A stretch of DNA of 64,000 nucleotides from Pararhizobium sp. YC-54 (GTDB lineage Bacteria > Pseudomonadota > Alphaproteobacteria > Rhizobiales > Rhizobiaceae): positions 124,001 through 188,000 of the forward strand of contig NZ_JAOYTH010000013.1 of the NCBI RefSeq assembly GCF_025847205.1, written 5' to 3'. The notes beneath the pieces were generated by a model, which searched no databases, was not told the origin of the DNA, and saw only the letters and a list, made by a program, of their open reading frames with translations. Shown here in pieces: positions 43,732 to 52,452 of the stretch (positions are counted from its first letter, which is position 1; every line of letters starts with the position of its first letter). The position numbers and the translations under genes are program-made.

Positions 43732-44796
43732 ATGGCAGAGATTGAAGCCTCGGCGCGCCGTACACCGCCGACCATCAAGACGCTGGCCGATCTCACCGGC
43801 TATTCCATCGCCACCATCTCCAAGGCGCTCAGGGATTCCCCGGTCGTGGCTCAGGCCACCAAGGACGCGATCTTCAAGGCGGCACAGGAAATCGGCTATC
43901 AGGCCAATGCCCGCGGCATGGCGCTTAGAACCGGCAAGACCTACCAGGCTGCCGTCTTGATGCCGGTCACGGCAGTGCGGGACTACGAATGGGACGGTGT
44001 CGAGTACACCCAGATTCTCAGCGGCATCAGCCAGGCGCTTGATGGTTCCGACTACCGGATATCCGTGCATGTCATTCGCGATACTGAGGATGGCTGCGAA
44101 ATGGCGCGCCGGATCATCGATCAGGGCCTTGCCGACGGCATCATCTTTTCGGGCATCCTGGCAGACGATCCGCGCATTGACCTCCTGGTCGAAAGCGGCT
44201 TTCCCTTCGTCTCGCTCGGCCGCTGCCGCAAGCCGCTGGTCTATGCGCATGTGGATATCGACAACGAATGGGCGGCTTTTGCCGCAGCTCAGCGGCTGAT
44301 TGCCGGCGGTCATCGCCGCATCGCGCTGATCAATCCGCAACGCCCCCTCTCCTACGCCATGGACAGGATCGACGGTTTTACCCGTGCGTTCGGTGAAGCG
44401 GGGCTTGAGACGCCCACCGATCTCATCGCCGAGGGTGATCTGTCCACCCGCTTCGGCCGCGAAAGCGCCATCGATCTCTTGCAGCAGCCAGAGCCGCCGA
44501 CGGCCTTTATCTGCATCAACGAATCCACGACGCTCGGCGTCCTTTCGGGGCTTGGCAGCCTCGGGCGGCACGTGGGCACCGACATCGATGTCATTGCCTA
44601 TGACGACATCAACGTCAGTGCCTATTTCACCCCGCCGATCACCACTTTCTACCAACCCATCGAAGTCCTGGGGAGGACGCTCGGACAATTCCTGTTGCAG
44701 CGCATGGCGGGCGAAGATCCGCAGATGCTGAGGCAGGTTTTCAGGCCAACATTGATCGAAAGGCAGCCCGACAATCTCGGGGCGCGCCCGGCCTGA
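43732..44796 (+). CDS. LacI-family transcriptional regulator
   Basis: Protein of 354 residues. The HTH is TIKTLADLTGYSIATISKALRD (about residues 14-35), then the hinge helix region ANARGMALRTGKTYQ, which is less typical than the usual hinge, and a ribose-binding-protein-like effector domain (FAAAQRLIAGGHRRIALIN, VIAYDDINVSAYFTPPITTF). It is the first gene of an operon with a binding protein, permease, beta-glucosidase and dehydrogenase, and probably represses it and itself through the tandem palindromes upstream. The inducer may be a glycoside or its product. Confidence 0.92.
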   Translation: MAEIEASARRTPPTIKTLADLTGYSIATISKALRDSPVVAQATKDAIFKAAQEIGYQANARGMALRTGKTYQAAVLMPVTAVRDYEWDGVEYTQILSGISQALDGSDYRISVHVIRDTEDGCEMARRIIDQGLADGIIFSGILADDPRIDLLVESGFPFVSLGRCRKPLVYAHVDIDNEWAAFAAAQRLIAGGHRRIALINPQRPLSYAMDRIDGFTRAFGEAGLETPTDLIAEGDLSTRFGRESAIDLLQQPEPPTAFICINESTTLGVLSGLGSLGRHVGTDIDVIAYDDINVSAYFTPPITTFYQPIEVLGRTLGQFLLQRMAGEDPQMLRQVFRPTLIERQPDNLGARPA

Positions 44797-44823
44797 CATC
44801 CATTCACAAACGGAGGAATGAAC

Positions 44824-45570
44824 GTGAAGACATTGCTGATTGCCCTTGCCATGACTGCTCTTGCAGCCGGCGTCTCCCATGCGGCCGATCTCGGCGGCAA
44901 GCTGGTGAAGGTCGGCTCCGACACCACCTCGCCGCCGATGGAAAGCGTCGATCCGGCCAGCGGCCAGATCGTCGGTTTCGATGTCGATGTGGTCAACGCC
45001 ATCTGCGCCAAGATCAACTGCCAGGCGGAATTCGTCACCACCGGCTGGGACGGCATCTTCGCAGCGCTCGATCAGGGCAGCTTCGACCTCGTTGCCTCCG
45101 GCGTCTCGATCACCGACGAGCGCAAGAAGGCGATGGACTTTTCCGACCCCTACATCGTCAACAGCCAGGCCGTGCTGATGCGCGTCGCCGACCAGGGCAT
45201 TTCACTCGACGATTTCAAGTCGCAAGGCAAGAAGCTCTCGGCTCAGGCCAACACGACGGACGCGCAGGTTGCCGAGGGCATCGTCGGCAAGGAAAACGTT
45301 ATCGCCTATGACAGCTTCTCAGCCTCTGTCATCGCGCTGAAGAACAAGGATGTCGATGGTGTCGTCATCAACGGCGCCAATGCCGCGGCCTATGAGCGCG
45401 AGTTCGCCGGCGAACTGGTCGTCGCCATCAAGGACCTGCAGTCCGATCCGCTCGGCCTGGTCTTCCGCAAGGACGACGCCAACATCGCCGCCTTCAATGA
45501 AGGCCTGAAGGCGATCAAGGACGACGGCACGCTCGACCAGCTGATCGGCAAGTACTGGGGCCTCAAATAA
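44824..45570 (+). CDS. Amino-acid-type ABC substrate-binding protein (SBP family 3)
   Basis: Periplasmic protein of 248 residues. Sec signal MKTLLIALAMTALAAGVSHA, then the family-3 core: GSDTTSPPMESVDPASG, IVGFDVDVVNAIC, FDLVASGVSITDERKKAMDFSDPY and LDQLIGKYWGLK at the C-terminus. The GTG at 44824 is preferred over the ATG at 44818 because GGAGG ends only one base before the ATG but 7 bases before the GTG. Polar amino acids or opines are usual ligands; the adjacent beta-glucosidase suggests the ligand could instead be a glycosylated compound. A 15-bp hairpin follows the stop. Confidence 0.9.
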   Translation: MKTLLIALAMTALAAGVSHAADLGGKLVKVGSDTTSPPMESVDPASGQIVGFDVDVVNAICAKINCQAEFVTTGWDGIFAALDQGSFDLVASGVSITDERKKAMDFSDPYIVNSQAVLMRVADQGISLDDFKSQGKKLSAQANTTDAQVAEGIVGKENVIAYDSFSASVIALKNKDVDGVVINGANAAAYEREFAGELVVAIKDLQSDPLGLVFRKDDANIAAFNEGLKAIKDDGTLDQLIGKYWGLK

Positions 45571-45585
45571 GCCTTTGACGTTGCA

Positions 45586-45619
45586 ATATCCCGGAGCGCA
45601 CCCATGCGCTCCGGGATAT
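45586..45619. terminator. Strong hairpin after binding-protein gene
   Basis: ATATCCCGGAGCGCA (45586-45600) and TGCGCTCCGGGATAT (45605-45619) form a perfect 15-bp stem with a 4-base loop, between the binding-protein stop and the permease start. No U-run follows, so mRNA stabilisation with partial termination is the likely role. Confidence 0.8.
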
Positions 45620-45654
45620 CGCTTTCGAATGTTCCCGAACCTGCGGAGGAATGA

Positions 45655-47304
45655 ATGTCATTCCTGAAACGCGTGCGGCCCAGCAATCTCATCATTCTGA
45701 CCGCGCTGCCCTTCATCATCTACCTGTTCACGTCCTCGGCAGACTACCAGCGCTCGCTTCGCGCCATCCTCGGCGTCGAAAACGGCTCGTCCGCCTTCGT
45801 GCCCGGCTTTCTGGCGCTGGCGATCGCCTTTTCGTCCGGCATCGCCGTGCTGGTCTTTTCGCGCGCCAAGGCAAACCGGCCTCAGCTGGCCCTTGCCGCC
45901 GCCGCCCTCAATCTGGCGGCAGCCGTGACCATTGTTGCCAGCGGCGCTGTCCATCCCTTCGCCGCATCGATCGTCGCCAATGCCGTCGATCCCTTCACCT
46001 CGGCCCTTGTTGCCAAAGGCGTGACGCCCCGGCAGTTGACGGAGGCTGCCGATCTCATGGTGCGCGGTGTCGAGGCCGTGCTCTATCCCGCCTATCTCGG
46101 GCTGACGTTGCTCGGCCTTGGCATTTTCCTTGCCACGCTGCGTGCCGCTGCGGACAACCGCCTGCGCCGCGCCGGCCGCTGGGTTCTCGGCCTCACCAAT
46201 GGTGCGGGCGCACTCTTCGTCTTCTTCTTTGCCCATATCGCCTTTGCCGCAGGCGTTGCCACCACCATCCGCGCAGCCCTTGCCGCCTATGTGCTTGCCG
46301 CCATCATGGGACTGATCTGGGTCGGCCTGCTGCAGTTGCATTATGCAAAGCGGACCGGCCTGTACTTCGCGGCAGCAACACTTCTGCTGGCCATTGCCTC
46401 GGGCTGGTTCCTGCTGCAACCGCGCGACAATTATGTGCTGACAGGCACGCTCAGCGGCAAGGTCGCAATCATCAGCAATACGCCATCGTCGCTGATCGGC
46501 GCTGTCCGCTACGGCCAGTATCCGGGCGGACCGAGCACCGAAACGCCGGTCAGAACCTTCCTTGGCCCGGCTGAAGCAATCGCCGCCCTTGAGAAGAAAG
46601 AGGATGTCAGCGCCGCCCTGATGCCCGCGGCATCGGTTCCGGCCGGCTGGCCAGTTCTCTGGCAGGTGGAAACGCTGAACGATCATGACCGCTCAGCGGG
46701 CATCACCATGGCCGTGCTGGCGATCATCCTGGGACTGCTTACCTTCGGCGGTTATCTGCATCGCCGGCACCCGCTGGCGATCGGTTCGGAATTCATCGTC
46801 GATACCATCCGCGGCATCCCGATGCTGGTGATCGTGCTCTATGTCGGCCTGCCGCTCAGCGGCGCGCTGAAGGATGCAACCCAGGGCGTCGTCGATCCGC
46901 CAAACCTGGTGCGCGGCATCTTTGCCATGGCGGTCGCCTATTCTGCCTATCTCGCCGAAATCTTCCGCTCGGGGATCAACGCCATTCCGGCAGGCCAGGT
47001 TGAAGCCGCCTACAGCATCGGCCTCAACCGCTGGCAGACGGCCCGTCTCGTCGTCCTGCCGCAGGCGTTCCGGATCATCATCCCGCCGCTCGGCAACGAA
47101 CTGATCGCCATTCTCAAGGACACCTCGCTTCTGTCCATCCTGTCGATCCGCGACATCACCCAGCGCATGCGCGAGTTCCAGTCGGCAAGCTTCCTGCCGT
47201 TCGCTCCCTATAACTCCGCTGCCATCTTCTACATCTTCCTGACGCTTGCCGCAGCGAGCCTCGTCAACACCATCGAGAGAAAATATGACGTCAAACATCG
47301 CTAA
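45655..47304 (+). CDS. Long amino-acid-type ABC permease with extra N-terminal membrane domain
   Basis: Membrane protein of 549 residues, more than twice the length of a HisM-type permease. Residues about 10-260 hold several extra hydrophobic segments. Residues about 262-340 form a soluble stretch (GKVAIISNTPSSLIGAVRYG to LWQVETLND) that looks like one lobe of a solute-binding domain. The canonical permease domain occupies about 345-545, with the EAA loop EAAYSIGLNRWQTARLVVLPQAF. No ATPase gene lies in this operon, so it must borrow one. GGAGG precedes the ATG. The end overlaps the beta-glucosidase start by 20 bases. Confidence 0.85.
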   Translation: MSFLKRVRPSNLIILTALPFIIYLFTSSADYQRSLRAILGVENGSSAFVPGFLALAIAFSSGIAVLVFSRAKANRPQLALAAAALNLAAAVTIVASGAVHPFAASIVANAVDPFTSALVAKGVTPRQLTEAADLMVRGVEAVLYPAYLGLTLLGLGIFLATLRAAADNRLRRAGRWVLGLTNGAGALFVFFFAHIAFAAGVATTIRAALAAYVLAAIMGLIWVGLLQLHYAKRTGLYFAAATLLLAIASGWFLLQPRDNYVLTGTLSGKVAIISNTPSSLIGAVRYGQYPGGPSTETPVRTFLGPAEAIAALEKKEDVSAALMPAASVPAGWPVLWQVETLNDHDRSAGITMAVLAIILGLLTFGGYLHRRHPLAIGSEFIVDTIRGIPMLVIVLYVGLPLSGALKDATQGVVDPPNLVRGIFAMAVAYSAYLAEIFRSGINAIPAGQVEAAYSIGLNRWQTARLVVLPQAFRIIIPPLGNELIAILKDTSLLSILSIRDITQRMREFQSASFLPFAPYNSAAIFYIFLTLAAASLVNTIERKYDVKHR

Positions 47305-48700
47305 CGACCGCAAGATCCTTGAAGCACGCGCTTCAGGCCTCGTCCTGCCGCAGGGCTTCGTCTTCGGTGCCGCCACCTCCGCCTACCAGATCGAAGGCGC
47401 GCCTTCAGCCGACGGCAAGGGCGAAAGCATCTGGGACCGGTTCTGCAAGGTGCCAGGCGTCATCACCGACGCCACCAGCGGCGACATCGCCTGCGATCAC
47501 TATCATCGTTGGGGCGAGGACATCGCTGTCCTGAAAGCCATCGGGCTCGGTGCCTACCGGTTTTCGTTTGCCTGGGCGCGTCTCATTCCGGAAGGCACCG
47601 GCACCGTCAACCAGAAGGGCATCGCCTTCTACGACCGCCTGATCGACGATCTGCTTGCGGCCGGCATCGAACCCTATGCGACGCTCTACCACTGGGACCT
47701 GCCGCAGGCGCTGCAAGATCGCGGCGGCTGGTACAATCGCCAGACGGCACAGCATTTCGCCGATTATGCCGCCGTAGCAGCGCGCGCCTTTGGCGACCGG
47801 GTCAAGAAATGGACGACGCTCAACGAACCCTGGACATTCTGCTGGTCGGGACATGCGAGTGGCGAAGACGCGCCCGGTCTGCATGACGGCACCAAGGGCG
47901 GCGTCACCGCCAGCCATCATGCCCTCCTGGCCCATGGTCTCGCCGTTCCCATCATCCGCTCGCAAGTGCCGGATGCCGCCGTCGGCATCGTCTTCGATCT
48001 CAATGTGACCGAGCCCGCAACGGACGACCCGCGCGACGTCGCGGCCGCCAGGCGTTTCGACGGCGCCCAGAACCGCTGGTTCCTCGATGCCGTCTTCAAG
48101 GGCAGCTATCCGCAGGACATGCTCGACCTCTACGGCGACCTCTTGCCGCCGATCCACGCCGAAGACAACGCCATCATCGCCGCACCGGTCGATTATCTCG
48201 GCGTCAACATCTATCGCCGCTCGGTGATGGCCGAGGGCACGGAACTGGCACCTTTGAACTTCCAGCGCATCCAGCCGGAAGGCACGTACTCGCAGGTCAA
48301 TTACGAGATCTGGCCGCGCTGCATCTACGACATCCTGCACTATGTGCACGAAAACTATGCCCCGAAGGAAATCTTCATTTCCGAAAACGGCGTCGCCACC
48401 GCGCCCGAAACCGTTTCGGCTGACGGCCATGTCTGGGACGATCTGCGCGCCACCTACTATGTCGATCATCTCGAACAGGTCGCCAAGGCCGCCAGCGAAG
48501 GTGTTCCGGTCAAGGGCTATTTCGCCTGGACGCTGACCGACAATTTCGAATGGGCCTATGGCTACACAACGCCGTTCGGCATCACCCATGTCGATTTCGA
48601 AACGCAGGTGCGGACCATCAAGTATTCCGGCGAAATCTATGGCCGGATCGCCGCACAGAGCCATTCGGAGCGGGCAAGGAGCGCCGGCCTTGGCCGGTAG
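47285..48700 (+). CDS. Glycoside hydrolase family 1 beta-glucosidase
   Basis: Protein of 471 residues, the usual GH1 length and complete. It has the FVFGAATSAYQIEGA N-terminal signature (about residues 25-39), acid/base Glu181 in TTLNEP and nucleophile Glu367 in FISENGVAT. There is no signal peptide, so it acts in the cytoplasm on an imported beta-glycoside, releasing glucose or another sugar. The ATG at 47285 overlaps the permease end; the in-frame ORF start at 47246 is inside the permease and less likely. The TTG start of the next gene overlaps its end by 11 bases. Confidence 0.93.
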   Translation: MTSNIANDRKILEARASGLVLPQGFVFGAATSAYQIEGAPSADGKGESIWDRFCKVPGVITDATSGDIACDHYHRWGEDIAVLKAIGLGAYRFSFAWARLIPEGTGTVNQKGIAFYDRLIDDLLAAGIEPYATLYHWDLPQALQDRGGWYNRQTAQHFADYAAVAARAFGDRVKKWTTLNEPWTFCWSGHASGEDAPGLHDGTKGGVTASHHALLAHGLAVPIIRSQVPDAAVGIVFDLNVTEPATDDPRDVAAARRFDGAQNRWFLDAVFKGSYPQDMLDLYGDLLPPIHAEDNAIIAAPVDYLGVNIYRRSVMAEGTELAPLNFQRIQPEGTYSQVNYEIWPRCIYDILHYVHENYAPKEIFISENGVATAPETVSADGHVWDDLRATYYVDHLEQVAKAASEGVPVKGYFAWTLTDNFEWAYGYTTPFGITHVDFETQVRTIKYSGEIYGRIAAQSHSERARSAGLGR

Positions 48701-49391
48701 AGACAGCCAGCCCCAATCTCCGACGGTGCTGATCACCGGTGCATCTCGCGGCCTTGGCCGCGAGATGGCGCAGCAATATGCGGCGGCCGGCTGGCGCGTC
48801 ATCGCCTGCGGCCGCGCCGCCACATCGCCGGTTGGGGACGGCATCGTGCCGGAGACGCTTGACGTTGCCGACCCGGCCTCCATCCTTGATCTCGCATATC
48901 GTCTTGATGGTGTGGCGATCGACGTCTTGATCAACAATGCCGGTATCCGTGGCGATACCGGCGGACTTGCGACGCTGGAGCCTGGCGACTTCCTCAACGT
49001 CATGCGCATTAACACGCTCGGCCCATTGCTGGTCACGCGTGCGCTGCTGCCGAACCTTCTGTCCGGCAGCCAAAAAATAATTGCCAATATCAGCAGCCGC
49101 GCCGGCTCGATCGCCGAGGGCACGCTGGATGATGACGATGGCGACTATGCCTATCGCTGCTCGAAGGCAGCACTGAACATGGCGACAGTAAAGCTCGCAC
49201 AGGATCTGCATGCCGATGGCGTCTGCGTGCTGTCGCTGCACCCCGGCTGGGTAAAAACCGACATGGGCGGTGATGACGCCGTCATTGCCGTCGCAGACAG
49301 CGCCGCCGGGTTGCGCCGGATCATCGACACAGCAATCCTGGCAGACAGCGGCAGCTTCCACGCTTTCGACGGGCGAACCGTTTCCTGGTAA
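48690..49391 (+). CDS. Short-chain dehydrogenase/reductase
   Basis: Protein of 233 residues of the classical SDR family: the cofactor motif TGASRGLG (16-23), NNAG, a catalytic Ser in NISSRAGS (about 134), and Tyr154/Lys158 in YRCSK. The start is taken as TTG at 48690 because AAGGAG precedes it at about 8 bases and the cofactor strand begins shortly after; a longer in-frame ORF from 48558 would overlap the beta-glucosidase widely. It may oxidise or reduce the aglycone or sugar released by the hydrolase. It is convergent with the next operon. Confidence 0.87.
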   Translation: MAGRDSQPQSPTVLITGASRGLGREMAQQYAAAGWRVIACGRAATSPVGDGIVPETLDVADPASILDLAYRLDGVAIDVLINNAGIRGDTGGLATLEPGDFLNVMRINTLGPLLVTRALLPNLLSGSQKIIANISSRAGSIAEGTLDDDDGDYAYRCSKAALNMATVKLAQDLHADGVCVLSLHPGWVKTDMGGDDAVIAVADSAAGLRRIIDTAILADSGSFHAFDGRTVSW

Positions 49392-49416
49392 GGCTCACGG
49401 CTGACCGGTAGCCCGG

Positions 49417-50496
49417 TCAGCCGAGCGCCAGTTCCGTCTGCGCATCGAAGAGATGCAGCGCATCCTCGTCAAAGCCAAAAGCCTGTTTCATGCCGACGGT
49501 CAGCTTGGTACGCGGCGGCAGGCAGGCGGTCACCCGCTGTGCACTGGCCCTGCCCGTCACCACCAGTTCCGGGCCGGTCAGTTCGACAACCTCGATCTCG
49601 ACATCGATCACCGGATGTTCGATTTCCTGCCCCACCAGGCGAAGCGCTTCCGGACGAACACCCAGCTTGACCCGCCGTCCGGCCGCCGCCGCATGTTTGA
49701 GCCGGGCCGGCAGGGCGATGAACGCGCCCGATCCGTCCAGTTGCACGCCCTCGCCTGTCGCCACGCCATCCAGCACGTTCATCGGCGGCGAGCCGACGAA
49801 ACCGGCGACATAAAGGGTGGCCGGATGGTCATAGACCTCTTCCGGCGTGCCAAGCTGCTCGATCCGCCCGTTGCGCATGACAGCAATACGCGTCGCCAGC
49901 GTCATTGCCTCGATCTGGTCATGGGTGACGTAAACGATCGTGGTGCCAAGCATCTGGTGCAGCCGCTTCAGCTCGGTGCGTGTCTCCATGCGCAGTTTGG
50001 CGTCGAGATTGGACAGCGGTTCGTCGAACAGGAAGACCTGCGGCTTGCGCACCAGCGCCCGGCCAATCGCCACCCGCTGGCGCTGGCCGCCGGACAGCTG
50101 GCCTGGCTTGCGATCCAGCAAATTCTCGATCTGCAGCAGCTTGGCCGTTTCCTGCACGGCCTTTTCCCGCTCAGCAAGCGGGACCTTGCGCATCTCCAGC
50201 CCGAAACCGATATTGCGGTGAACCGAGAGGTTCGGATAGAGCGCATAGGACTGAAAGACCATGGCGATGTCGCGGTCTTTCGGATGCACGCCGAGGATCG
50301 AGCGTCCGCCGATCCGGATATCGCCGCCCGACGCCTCGGCAAGGCCGGCGATGATATTGAGCAGGGTTGACTTGCCGCAACCCGACGATCCCAGAAGCAC
50401 CAGGAACTCGCCGCTTTCCAGCGAAATATCGATGCCCTTCAGCGTTTCGAGCGCCCCATAGGTCTTGCGGATATTCTCGATTTCGAGCGCGCTCAT
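49417..50496 (-). CDS. Sugar ABC importer ATPase (UgpC/MsmK-like)
   Basis: Protein of 359 residues: an ATPase domain with Walker A GSSGCGKST, signature LSGGQRQR and Walker B VFLFDEPLSNLDAKLR, all intact, and a C-terminal TOBE domain (GVRPEALRLVGQE). It powers the importer encoded upstream in the same operon. Its ATG overlaps the kinase stop by ATGA; in-frame sequence up to 50595 is kinase-gene overlap. ATPases of this group are often shared, so it could also serve the ATPase-less operon to its left, although that permease is of the amino-acid type and a match is doubtful. Confidence 0.93.
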   Translation of the reverse strand: MSALEIENIRKTYGALETLKGIDISLESGEFLVLLGSSGCGKSTLLNIIAGLAEASGGDIRIGGRSILGVHPKDRDIAMVFQSYALYPNLSVHRNIGFGLEMRKVPLAEREKAVQETAKLLQIENLLDRKPGQLSGGQRQRVAIGRALVRKPQVFLFDEPLSNLDAKLRMETRTELKRLHQMLGTTIVYVTHDQIEAMTLATRIAVMRNGRIEQLGTPEEVYDHPATLYVAGFVGSPPMNVLDGVATGEGVQLDGSGAFIALPARLKHAAAAGRRVKLGVRPEALRLVGQEIEHPVIDVEIEVVELTGPELVVTGRASAQRVTACLPPRTKLTVGMKQAFGFDEDALHLFDAQTELALG

Positions 50497-51428
50497 GGTG
50501 CGGTCTCTCCGGTCGCGGCCACCAACGGGCCGCCATAGTTGCGGGGAAGCGTGGAAATGGCGCGGGAAGCGACAGTGGTCCCTGCCGCCAGGCAATCGGC
50601 GAGCGGCTTTTGATCGGCAAGCGCCGCCAGAAAGGCCGCGTTGAACACATCGCCCGCACCGATGGTATCGACGACCTTGACGCTTGGCGCCGTCGCGGAA
50701 ACGAACCTGCCGTCGGCATCGATGGCGAGCGCGCCGGCCGGACCGCGCTTGACCACCGCGATGGCGTCCTTGGGCATATGGCGCTTGAGTTCACGGGCGG
50801 CCTCTGCCGGATCGGCAAGACCGGAAAGCGTCGTCGATTCCACCTCGTTGAGCAGCGCGCAGCCGCAGCGGGAAAGCCAGTCGCGCGCCGCCTGCCGGTT
50901 TTTCTCGGTCCAGCCGTCGAGCGGCCAGCCGGTATCGAGCGCCAGCGTGATGCCGTGGCTGTCGGCCCAGTCGAACAGAGAAGGATAATCAGCCGTCAGA
51001 TCGTCGGTCAGGAAGGAGCCGCACAGCAGCGTGTAGCCACCTGACAGCCGCGTGCCATCGAGGGCGGCGAACACGCAATCGAGCGAAAATCGTGGCAGGT
51101 GACCGCGCGTGGTGAAGAACGTCCGCTCGCCGTCGGGATGGGTGATGCCGACAGACAGCGTCGTGCCCTCCGGCCGGATCGGCCACTTCTCCGCCTGGTG
51201 GCCGAAAGACTCGCGCAGCCAGCGGCCGAACTCGTCGGTGCCGGTATTGGCGGCAATGTCGAAATCGACCCCGAGCGCCTTCCACGCAAGGGCTGAATTG
51301 CCGGCCGAGCCGCCGACCCGCAATTCATCGTGATCGACGATGATCTCCGTGCCGGCCTTCGGCCAGGGCTCGGCCGGCCCGAGGATCAGGTCGACATTGA
51401 CGTTTCCGATCACGGCAAGCGGACGCAT
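50493..51428 (-). CDS. PfkB-family carbohydrate kinase (FrlD/ribokinase-like)
   Basis: Protein of 311 residues with PfkB features: the N-terminal signature VIGNVNVDLILG and GGSAGNSALAWKALG, and the C-terminal signature DTIGAGDVFNAAFLAAL with catalytic base Asp260. It would phosphorylate a sugar or sugar derivative. The gene just upstream codes for a SIS-domain protein; a PfkB kinase plus SIS deglycase is the arrangement of fructoselysine (FrlD/FrlB) utilisation, so a fructosamine is a possible substrate. The ATG at 51428 is one base after the SIS gene stop. Confidence 0.88.
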   Translation of the reverse strand: MRPLAVIGNVNVDLILGPAEPWPKAGTEIIVDHDELRVGGSAGNSALAWKALGVDFDIAANTGTDEFGRWLRESFGHQAEKWPIRPEGTTLSVGITHPDGERTFFTTRGHLPRFSLDCVFAALDGTRLSGGYTLLCGSFLTDDLTADYPSLFDWADSHGITLALDTGWPLDGWTEKNRQAARDWLSRCGCALLNEVESTTLSGLADPAEAARELKRHMPKDAIAVVKRGPAGALAIDADGRFVSATAPSVKVVDTIGAGDVFNAAFLAALADQKPLADCLAAGTTVASRAISTLPRNYGGPLVAATGETAP

Positions 51429-51429
51429 C

Positions 51430-52452
51430 TCATTCGCTCCGGGTAATCTTGGTGGAGCGCACCGGCGTTCCGGCATTGTCCACGCGCGCCTCGGCAAAGG
51501 CGATCATGAAGCGCTGGGCAACCGGCAGCATCGAGAAAATTGCAGCCAGACCGGCCGCCGGCGCAAAGCTGAGTGTCGTCGCTCCCGCCACCGGCACCTG
51601 GCCGGAGGAATCGAACACAACGACCGGCGCGCCGGTCTCCACCGCCGATACCGCCATCGCCGTCACCAGATCAGCGGTCGCGTCATTGCCCCGGAACAGC
51701 ACGACCCCGACCTTCGGGCCCAGCATTTCCATCGGCCCATGCCGAAGCTGCCCGCCCTCCAGCGAAAAACAGGGATAGCGTGAAAGCTCGGTCAATCCGA
51801 GTGCCAGCGCTTCGGCAAGTCCTTGCAGGCGACGGCCCGAAGTGACGACCGCAGCGACGTTTTCGCACGCGGCGAGCGCTGTGGCAATATCGTTGGTAGC
51901 CGGCGCTGCAAGTGCGGCCAGCGCCGGTGCCGGATCCTCGCCAAGCGCCGACAGGATCGCCAGGTGCAACGCGAAGCTGACCGTCAGGCTGCGGGTTGCA
52001 GCAAAAGCGAGTTCGGTGCCGCCGGCCCCGACGAGACATGCCGTTCTTTTGGCGAGAAAGGAGGTTCCCTCCAACGTCAGGCCGAACGTATCCTCCGATC
52101 CACCGGTTTCCGAAAACCACCGCAGAACTTCAGCGCTCTCGCCCGATTGCGAGGTAATCAGCACGGCGCGACCTTCGATCGCAAGCGGCTCTCCCAGCTG
52201 TTCGGACAAAGGGATGGCAATCGCCTCGATACCGAGCGTCCGGTAGAGCGGCTCGACGGCACGGTTGACGGCATGCGACCCGCCCATGCCGAGCAAAAGC
52301 AGGCCGCCTGTTTCCCGCAATGACGCGGCGATCACTTTGGCGCGCTCGCCTGCGCTCTCGAAGGATGCGATGGCATCGGCATTCTGCCTTGCCATTTCGC
52401 GGTCGATCGCTTGAAGCCCGATCGGGCGGTAGCCGTTTGAAGTCATGGTCAT
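51430..52452 (-). CDS. SIS-domain sugar isomerase/deglycase (FrlB/AgaS-like)
   Basis: Protein of 340 residues with two SIS domains. The first has LLLLGMGGSHAVNRAVEPLY and VLITSQSGESAEVLRWF; the second has AAVVTSGRRLQGLAEALALGLTE and SLEGGQLRHGPMEMLGP with the Glu/His of the active site. SIS proteins of this shape isomerise amino-sugar phosphates or split fructosamine 6-phosphates. The start at 52452 forms an ATGA overlap with the permease stop; a second ATG is two codons later. With the PfkB kinase next to it, phosphorylation followed by deglycation is the favoured scheme (inference). Confidence 0.85.
   Translation of the reverse strand: MTMTSNGYRPIGLQAIDREMARQNADAIASFESAGERAKVIAASLRETGGLLLLGMGGSHAVNRAVEPLYRTLGIEAIAIPLSEQLGEPLAIEGRAVLITSQSGESAEVLRWFSETGGSEDTFGLTLEGTSFLAKRTACLVGAGGTELAFAATRSLTVSFALHLAILSALGEDPAPALAALAAPATNDIATALAACENVAAVVTSGRRLQGLAEALALGLTELSRYPCFSLEGGQLRHGPMEMLGPKVGVVLFRGNDATADLVTAMAVSAVETGAPVVVFDSSGQVPVAGATTLSFAPAAGLAAIFSMLPVAQRFMIAFAEARVDNAGTPVRSTKITRSE

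Noticed and set aside
44818..44823. ATG start for the family-3 binding protein
   Set aside because: GGAGG ends only one base before this ATG, whereas the GTG at 44824 has a 7-base spacing and gives a clean signal peptide.
47405..49123. Open frame of 572 codons on the minus strand
   Set aside because: Antisense to the beta-glucosidase and short-chain dehydrogenase genes, both with full catalytic motifs.
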